10,626 bases of DNA from contig WQWP01000078.1 in assembly GCA_009787485.1 (NCBI GenBank), positions 1-10,626 of the forward strand. The letters are read 5' to 3'. The DNA comes from Lentimicrobiaceae bacterium. Lineage in GTDB: Bacteria > Bacteroidota > Bacteroidia > Bacteroidales > WCHB1-69. The translations under genes and the position numbers were made by a program. This document shows positions 6,278-10,626 of the stretch, piece by piece. Every line of letters starts with the position of its first letter. Positions within the stretch are counted from its first letter, which is position 1. The notes below the pieces were generated by a model that did no database searches, had not been told where the DNA came from, and was given only the letters and a program-made list of their open reading frames with translations.

Positions 6278-7894
6278 ATGAATATATATATATTTTTATT
6301 CTTGTTGGGAGCAACCTTTACTTTGAATGCTCAGGAGATAGAGTTAAATGTACCTATAGTTACACAGGAACAAAGCAAATGGTGTGGGGCTGCTGTATCA
6401 CAAAGCGTGATTCGTTATCTTCCTCCTAATCGTGTTACTAAGCAATGCGACATAATGGTATGGGTTCGGCAAAACCCGCCTCCACCTGAGTCTAATAAAT
6501 GTTGTGATGATTCTATTCCCCAATATTGCAACCAGGAGGGTATTGACCTTTATGGATCTCAACGTAGTATACAGGCGGTTTTGAGTCATTTTGGCGAAAT
6601 TAATAGTTATCCATATTCGTTGAAGTATCCACCACCTGCAGAGATTTATGAATGTCTTAGTAATAACCGCCCCTTAATTATTGGCTTGCGCAATCCGTTT
6701 AACAATGAAGGGCACGCTGTTGTTGTTCGCGGAATATACCTCTATCCTGCACTTGATATAATCTATTATATGGATCCCTCTGATGATCCGAGGTATGGTG
6801 GTAATCGAGAAATGTCCTATATAAATCTAATTTCCGGCGTTAACATTCATCGCTTCAATTGGGATCAAACTCTTATTACTTGTTCATCATCAAAAGATGA
6901 TCTTTGCAATTATGTCGGCGGAGGAGGAGGAGGAGACGATCCTTGTTCCAACTGCATTTTAGACCCCGGCGAAGAAACGATTGATTGCGGTGGCACCTGT
7001 CCGCCTTGTGGGTATATAGGGAATGTAACGGATGAAATAATGATAACAAATACTGCTCAGCTTCGTACGGTAATGATGGCTTTTAAAAGAATAACGGCAT
7101 GCGACTCTACAACAGTTGTATCTAGAGACAATGTAACTTTTATTACGAAAAAAACGGGTTCAATTTTTTTATATCCGGGTTTTACAGCTGAAGAAGGTTC
7201 TACTTTTAGTACGCAAATGAAAGACCTTTCCGAATATGAAAGACCTTGTGGAGCTATTTGCCCTGCCCATACTCTTTCTGAAACTCACAAAGCATTTTTT
7301 GATTTTCTACGAATCAATAATCTACTTTACGCTGTAGGATTTGATTACGATATTTATAAGAGTGGTGGAGGGTCTCCAATACATAGTAAGAATTTAAAAA
7401 TAAACTATGATGGAATGCATTATTTATGGGATTGCACAACCAATGCAGGAGATGGGCTAATAGGTACAGTATCGTACTATATTCGTTATAAAATACACTA
7501 TTGCAATCATACTTCCTCTCCTCTCTTGACACATAATTTTACTGTTAATTATTATTGCAAATCATTAACTGAAGAACCTGATGATCCAGAAACCCCTCCT
7601 CAATTTTCCCCTCCCCATCCTAATAATACTCCCCTTCACTCTGCAACCGCCCCTCCCCAATTTACCATTACTCCTAACCCCAACCCCGGCACCTTCCAAT
7701 TAGAAACCAACTTCCCCCTCACCAATATTGCCCATCTCAAAATCCTAACCCCGCTCGGCGCCACCCTCTACGAAACCCAAACCCTCTCTTCCCATACTAT
7801 TCAATTACCCACTTCCGCCACAGGCCTGCATTTTGTGGTTATCATGCTGAAAGATGGCGCGGTGCTAACGCAGAAGATGGTGATACAGCGGTAG
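6278..7894 (+). CDS. Secreted papain-like cysteine protease (C70/AvrRpt2- or C39-like) with T9SS sorting domain
   Basis: 538 residues. Signal peptide about 1-18 (LNA|Q). The protease domain (about 22-200) shows VPIVTQEQSKWCGAA with Gln30 as the likely oxyanion-hole residue and Cys36 as nucleophile, six residues apart as in papain. His146 lies in NEGHAVVVRG, and Asp166 in YYMDPSD. A glycine run (214-219) leads to a Cys-rich segment CSNC.LDPGEETIDCGGTCPPC (223-244). Next comes a beta-rich module with VTFITKKTGSIFLYPGFTAEEGSTF (about 286-310), a pattern common in Bacteroidota secreted proteins. A region of unknown fold (325-430), a Pro-rich linker (432-465) and a T9SS C-terminal domain (about 465-538, TPNPNPGTF ... 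LTQKMVIQR) complete it. It should be exported and act outside the cell or on its surface; the substrate is unknown. It starts 2 bases after the tandem-domain gene, so translation is probably coupled. The linker and sorting domain are coded by markedly C-rich DNA. Confidence 0.85.
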   Translation: MNIYIFLFLLGATFTLNAQEIELNVPIVTQEQSKWCGAAVSQSVIRYLPPNRVTKQCDIMVWVRQNPPPPESNKCCDDSIPQYCNQEGIDLYGSQRSIQAVLSHFGEINSYPYSLKYPPPAEIYECLSNNRPLIIGLRNPFNNEGHAVVVRGIYLYPALDIIYYMDPSDDPRYGGNREMSYINLISGVNIHRFNWDQTLITCSSSKDDLCNYVGGGGGGDDPCSNCILDPGEETIDCGGTCPPCGYIGNVTDEIMITNTAQLRTVMMAFKRITACDSTTVVSRDNVTFITKKTGSIFLYPGFTAEEGSTFSTQMKDLSEYERPCGAICPAHTLSETHKAFFDFLRINNLLYAVGFDYDIYKSGGGSPIHSKNLKINYDGMHYLWDCTTNAGDGLIGTVSYYIRYKIHYCNHTSSPLLTHNFTVNYYCKSLTEEPDDPETPPQFSPPHPNNTPLHSATAPPQFTITPNPNPGTFQLETNFPLTNIAHLKILTPLGATLYETQTLSSHTIQLPTSATGLHFVVIMLKDGAVLTQKMVIQR

Positions 7895-7915
7895 GATAAA
7901 TCTGTCCCATTACCC

Positions 7916-8060
7916 CTCATTGCCGTCGGCTTAAGCCGATGGAGAAAGAAAGGATAAAATGAGAAATGGCTTTAGCCAAAAATTAATAATGATTTTGGCT
8001 AAAGCCATTTTTTTTTCTTATTTCCTATTTGTTCCGTCAGTTAAAACTGACGGCAATGAG
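7916..8060. repeat. REP/BIME-like cluster of hairpins with 12-bp inverted ends
   Basis: CTCATTGCCGTC (7916-7927) and its exact reverse complement (8049-8060) bound the cluster. The left hairpin CCGTCGGCTTAAGCCGATGG (7923-7942) has a 10-bp stem with one G-T pair. The right hairpin CCGTCAGTTAAAACTGACGG (8034-8053) has a 9-bp stem. They share outer bases but differ in the inner stem while keeping pairing. A third hairpin sits between them (7964-8010). This is the layout of two REP units in opposite orientation (a BIME). Confidence 0.75.
7964..8016 (+). terminator. Rho-independent-type terminator after the protease gene
   Basis: A perfect 18-bp stem, ATGGCTTTAGCC core (7964-7981 with 7993-8010) around an 11-base loop, is followed directly by T's (8008-8016 all T). 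It lies 70 bases after the protease stop codon and would end the exported-protein transcript. It is also the central hairpin of the REP-like cluster. Confidence 0.75.
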
Positions 8061-8119
8061 TGGTGGTTTTTGCTTTGCGCCAAAATATACGAAAATCTCA
8101 CTAAATTCGATAAAATCTT

Positions 8120-8132
8120 TATTTTCGCCGCC
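8120..8132 (+). promoter_or_regulatory. Possible -7 region of the OmpA lipoprotein gene
   Basis: TATTTTCG followed by CCGCC differs from TAnnTTTG at one base and sits 19 bases before the ATG at 8152. The same TTTCGCCGCC occurs before the NifU-like gene at 148-157. There is no clear -33 element, so this is only suggestive. Confidence 0.25.
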
Positions 8133-8151
8133 GATTTTATATATAAATATC

Positions 8152-9075
8152 ATGAAAAACCACAAACTTTTACCTCTATTCTTAGCGGTTATCTTCATCG
8201 CCACCGCTTGCGTTACAAAAAGCAAATACAACGAATTAGACGCACGGTACAAAAAATGTACAGACGATCTGAATTATACTACTTCCGAAAAAATTGATTT
8301 TGAAAATAGAAACAGAGAGTTATCATCGGAAATCATCAATTTAAAAGTGCAAATTGAGCAATTGAAAGACGACACGGCGGCAATGGGAAGGCGAATCCGG
8401 ATTGCAGAGCGTAATTTAGCGAAAACAAAAGCGGATTACGATGATCTTTTAAAAAGTTTTGCCGACCAAAGTTTAAGCAGAAGCGCAGAAATTGCTACGC
8501 TTATGAATACGTTAGAGACACGGCAAAAAGAATTGGAAGAAAAAGAAGCGCGCTTGGAAGAATTGCAAAGTATTTTAGCTCAAAAAGATGCTGAGGTAAA
8601 GGCGCTGAAAGATAAAGTGGCAAACGCACTGAAAGGATTTGAAGATCACGGCTTAACCGTTTATGAAAAGAACGGAAAAGTGTACGTATCATTGGACGAG
8701 AAATTGCTCTTTGCCTCCGGGAGCTGGGAAATTGACAGCAGAGGTAGAGACGCCTTGCGCGAATTAGGGAAAGTGCTTGCCAATGAGCCGAGTATCAACG
8801 TGCTCATTGAAGGACACACCGACGACGTTCCGTTCAGAGGAAGCGGCAATGTAAAAGATAACTGGGATTTGAGCGTGATGCGTGCCACCGCAGTAGTAAA
8901 AGAACTGCTGAAAAACAAAGAGATTAACCCACAACGCATTACTGCCGCCGGAAGAAGCGAGTATCTTCCCATTGATTCCGATGATACGAGAGAAGCGCGT
9001 GCCAGAAACCGCCGTACGGAAATCATCTTAACGCCGAATTTAGATGAACTTTTCAGGATCATTGAAGGCCGATAA
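8152..9075 (+). CDS. OmpA-family peptidoglycan-associated lipoprotein with coiled coil
   Basis: 307 residues when started at the ATG at 8152. An open frame continues upstream to 8029, but that extension would run through the REP hairpin and would bury the signal peptide, so the shorter start is preferred. Seen: a lipoprotein signal peptide MKNHKLLPLFLAVIFIATAC with Cys20 as the lipidated residue (lipobox ATAC, slightly atypical at -3). A long charged coiled coil (about 25-160) follows. The OmpA C-terminal domain (about 185-295) has LLFASGSWEID, GHTDD (221-225), NWDLSVMRA (237-245) and RNRRTEI (285-291). The Asp of HTD and Arg244 are the expected diaminopimelate contacts. The protein should sit in the outer membrane facing the periplasm and bind peptidoglycan. 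It is followed, 70 bases on, by mutY, with which it has no evident functional link. Confidence 0.9.
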   Translation: MKNHKLLPLFLAVIFIATACVTKSKYNELDARYKKCTDDLNYTTSEKIDFENRNRELSSEIINLKVQIEQLKDDTAAMGRRIRIAERNLAKTKADYDDLLKSFADQSLSRSAEIATLMNTLETRQKELEEKEARLEELQSILAQKDAEVKALKDKVANALKGFEDHGLTVYEKNGKVYVSLDEKLLFASGSWEIDSRGRDALRELGKVLANEPSINVLIEGHTDDVPFRGSGNVKDNWDLSVMRATAVVKELLKNKEINPQRITAAGRSEYLPIDSDDTREARARNRRTEIILTPNLDELFRIIEGR

Positions 9076-9089
9076 TTATTTTAAAACTT

Positions 9090-9103
9090 AAGAGGGCGCT
9101 CTT
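9090..9103 (+). terminator. Weak hairpin after the OmpA lipoprotein gene
   Basis: AAGAG GGCG CTCTT is a 5-bp stem with a 4-base loop, flanked by direct copies of AACTTAA. There is no good T-tract, so it is a weak or partial terminator at best. Confidence 0.25.
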
Positions 9104-9113
9104 TGAACTTAAA

Positions 9114-9147
9114 TCTTAAATCTTTAAATCTTTAAATTTTAAATTTT
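9114..9147. repeat. AT-rich 34-bp repeat, second copy
   Basis: Identical over 34 bases to 471-504 before ychF, made of TCTTTAAA / TTTTAAA units. Its last two bases are the first two of the mutY TTG start codon. Confidence 0.9.
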
Positions 9148-10174
9148 GAACCTTTCAAAAACCCTACTCAACTGGTTTGAAGAAAACCAACGCCATTTGC
9201 CTTGGCGCGGAGAAACCGACCCGTATAAGATTTGGGTTTCTGAAATTATTTTGCAACAAACACGCGTAAATCAAGGGTGGGCGTATTATTTACGGTTTAT
9301 TGAACGATTCCCCAATGTGAAATCGCTGGCAGAAGCCCCTTTGCAGGAAGTTTTGCGCGTATGGCAAGGCTTAGGCTATTACTCCCGGGCGCGCAACATG
9401 CACACTGCTGCGCAGCAAATTATGCAAAATCATCAAGGCGTTTTTCCTCATAATTATTTGGATATCAGAAAGCTGAAAGGTATCGGCGATTACACGGCAG
9501 CCGCCATTGGCTCTATTGCATTCCGCCTTCCCTACGCTGCCGTAGATGGTAACGTTTTACGTGTAATTACAAGAATATTTGGTATTTACGATGATATTTC
9601 GCAACCAAAAACTGTGCGCGCCATTACTCAACTTTGCCAAAACTTGATAGATAAAGAAAATCCGGGAGATTTCAATCAGGCGCTCATGGAGTTAGGCGCT
9701 ATCCAATGCACGCCCAAAAAGCCAAATTGTGAAATCTGTCCGTTTACAACCCAATGTATAGCTTTTGCAAAAGAGCATGTAAATTTACTTCCTGTAAAGT
9801 TTTTGATACTAAAAGTAAAAAAACGTTACTTTCACTATCTTATCTTTACTAAAAATGATAAAACGATTATAGAACAACGCACCGCAAACGACATTTGGAA
9901 AAATTTATACCAATTTCCTCTCATCGAAACGCAAACTGCTTGTGAAAAAATTACCGAAGAAATGCTTTTAGATGCCGGCTTCGGCAAAATTCATCCCGTT
10001 TTTTTGAAAGAAGTAAAACATAAACTTACGCATCAGCATTTGACAGTTCGGTTTTATATCGTGAATAATTTTTTGCCGGAATTAAAAAACAATACAATAC
10101 CCATAAAAAAATTGAAAAAATATCCTTTCCCTGTTGTATTAGCAGAAAATTTTGTTTTTTTGCAACTTCATTAA
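9146..10174 (+). CDS. mutY: A/G-specific adenine glycosylase MutY (TTG start)
   Basis: 342 residues. MutY removes adenine mispaired with 8-oxoguanine in DNA. Seen: the catalytic glutamate Glu33 in SEIILQQTRV; the helix-hairpin-helix LKGIGDYTAAAI (110-121); the catalytic aspartate Asp134 in VDGNV; and four 4Fe-4S ligands, Cys188, Cys195, Cys198 and Cys204, with the standard 6-2-5 spacing. The C-terminal NUDIX-like 8-oxoG recognition domain (about 226-342) has KHKLTHQHL (291-299) at the FSH-loop position. Start: a TAA at 9140-9142 is in frame, leaving only ATT (9143) or TTG (9146) before the conserved N-terminus. The next ATG is at codon 85, inside the catalytic domain. TTG gives a normal N-terminus (NLSKTLLNWFEENQRHLPWR), so it is preferred. 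The gene is intact and of standard length. Confidence 0.96.
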   Translation: MNLSKTLLNWFEENQRHLPWRGETDPYKIWVSEIILQQTRVNQGWAYYLRFIERFPNVKSLAEAPLQEVLRVWQGLGYYSRARNMHTAAQQIMQNHQGVFPHNYLDIRKLKGIGDYTAAAIGSIAFRLPYAAVDGNVLRVITRIFGIYDDISQPKTVRAITQLCQNLIDKENPGDFNQALMELGAIQCTPKKPNCEICPFTTQCIAFAKEHVNLLPVKFLILKVKKRYFHYLIFTKNDKTIIEQRTANDIWKNLYQFPLIETQTACEKITEEMLLDAGFGKIHPVFLKEVKHKLTHQHLTVRFYIVNNFLPELKNNTIPIKKLKKYPFPVVLAENFVFLQLH

Positions 10175-10218
10175 AATTGCAACCAAAAAATAAATTTATC
10201 AATCAAAATCAACTTTTT

Positions 10219-10626
10219 ATGAAAAAATTATCTCTGTTTTTGTGCTTATCATTAGCACTTTCTTTTATGAACCTGAATGGGCAAATCCATTTGGCAGAAA
10301 ATTTCGACGGCGCTTCGTTTCCTGCGGGATGGACGAGAGAAAACCAAGCTTCAAACTGGTCGATTTCAGGCACTAACTTTGCCGGCGGCACACCAAGAGA
10401 ACTCCGCCTTTCATGGAGCCCCCAATTTACCGGCAAAACACGCATGATCTCTCCTGTAATAAACTTAAACGGCGCCACCGATTTAGTGGTAGATTTTCTA
10501 TATTACCTTGATAATTATCAAGGATCCACTACAATCGGAATCGAAACTACAAGCAATGGCGGAGCAACCTGGAATCTTGCTTTTCAAAAATCATTCTCAA
10601 GCACTCATAAAGGTAAAATTACGGAA
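10219..10626 (+). CDS. Secreted protein with adhesin / choice-of-anchor-J-like domain (partial, runs off the window)
   Basis: The first 136 residues are readable; no stop occurs before the edge, so the C-terminus is missing. Start ATG at 10219 gives MKKLSLFLCLSLALSFMNLNGQ, a good signal peptide. The mature part opens with LAENFDGASFPAGWT, then NWSISGTNFAGGTPRELRLSW, TRMISPVINLNGATDLVVDF and TSNGGATWN. This order (ENFDG..FP.GW, a Gly-rich strand, SP.I.L.G, T.N.G..W) is that of the cleaved-adhesin / MAM-like 'choice-of-anchor J' domain found at the N-terminus of many Bacteroidota surface proteins, including some T9SS substrates. A C-terminal sorting domain is expected but unseen. It lies 44 bases after mutY. 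Binding target unknown. Confidence 0.8.
   Translation, partial: MKKLSLFLCLSLALSFMNLNGQIHLAENFDGASFPAGWTRENQASNWSISGTNFAGGTPRELRLSWSPQFTGKTRMISPVINLNGATDLVVDFLYYLDNYQGSTTIGIETTSNGGATWNLAFQKSFSSTHKGKITE

Noticed and set aside
8029..8151. 41-codon upstream extension of the OmpA lipoprotein frame
   Set aside because: It begins inside the right REP hairpin, is not protein-like, and would place the clear lipoprotein signal peptide internally. The ATG at 8152 is preferred.
7959..8297. 112-residue + strand open frame
   Set aside because: It runs through the terminator hairpin and overlaps the lipoprotein gene out of frame; the translation shows no domain and is a shadow.
10209..10478. 89-residue minus-strand open frame at the right end
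   Set aside because: It is antisense to a secreted protein with a good signal peptide and recognisable adhesin-type domain.

Overview
The window is AT-rich, gene-dense bacterial DNA from a member of the Bacteroidota, most likely a Bacteroidales-like lineage. Several things point there. Two proteins end in type IX secretion system (T9SS) C-terminal sorting domains. One promoter matches the Bacteroidota TTG / TAnnTTTG pattern. Most genes lack a Shine-Dalgarno sequence. A fibre-like protein ends in a C-terminal domain that I associate with Bacteroidota. All protein genes lie on the + strand; only the tRNA at the left edge is on the - strand.

Left part (1-1622), housekeeping: tRNA-Pro(UGG) on the - strand, then a small NifU-like Fe-S scaffold protein and the YchF ATPase. 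The spacer between the last two is full of 7-8 bp AT-rich units that form an inverted repeat. A 34-bp stretch of it recurs exactly in front of mutY, 8.6 kb away.

Middle part (1623-7894), accessory: a ~177-bp imperfect palindrome, a 72-residue helix-turn-helix protein, three palindromes spaced two helical turns apart, a clear Bacteroidota promoter, and then four genes in one direction for exported proteins. These are a FN3-containing T9SS substrate, a long fibre-like protein (YadA-like head motifs, GIGT motifs, 17-residue tandem repeats, conserved C-terminal domain), a secreted protein made of two tandem copies of one domain, and a papain-like (C70/AvrRpt2-like) cysteine protease with a T9SS sorting domain. 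The last three are packed with gaps of 16 and 2 bases. The proposed protease inhibitor or pro-domain role of the tandem-domain protein is inference.

Right part (7895-10626): a REP/BIME-like cluster of three hairpins, one of which also looks like a terminator. Then come an OmpA-family lipoprotein, mutY (no ATG available; TTG start next to the AT-rich repeat), and the beginning of a secreted protein with an adhesin / choice-of-anchor-J-like domain that runs off the window.

No gene-free stretch exceeds 300 bases. The longest (1623-1900 and 7895-8151) are filled with palindromic structure. The best candidates for something undescribed are the protease / tandem-domain pair, the 1706-1882 palindrome, and the phased palindrome array beside the HTH gene.
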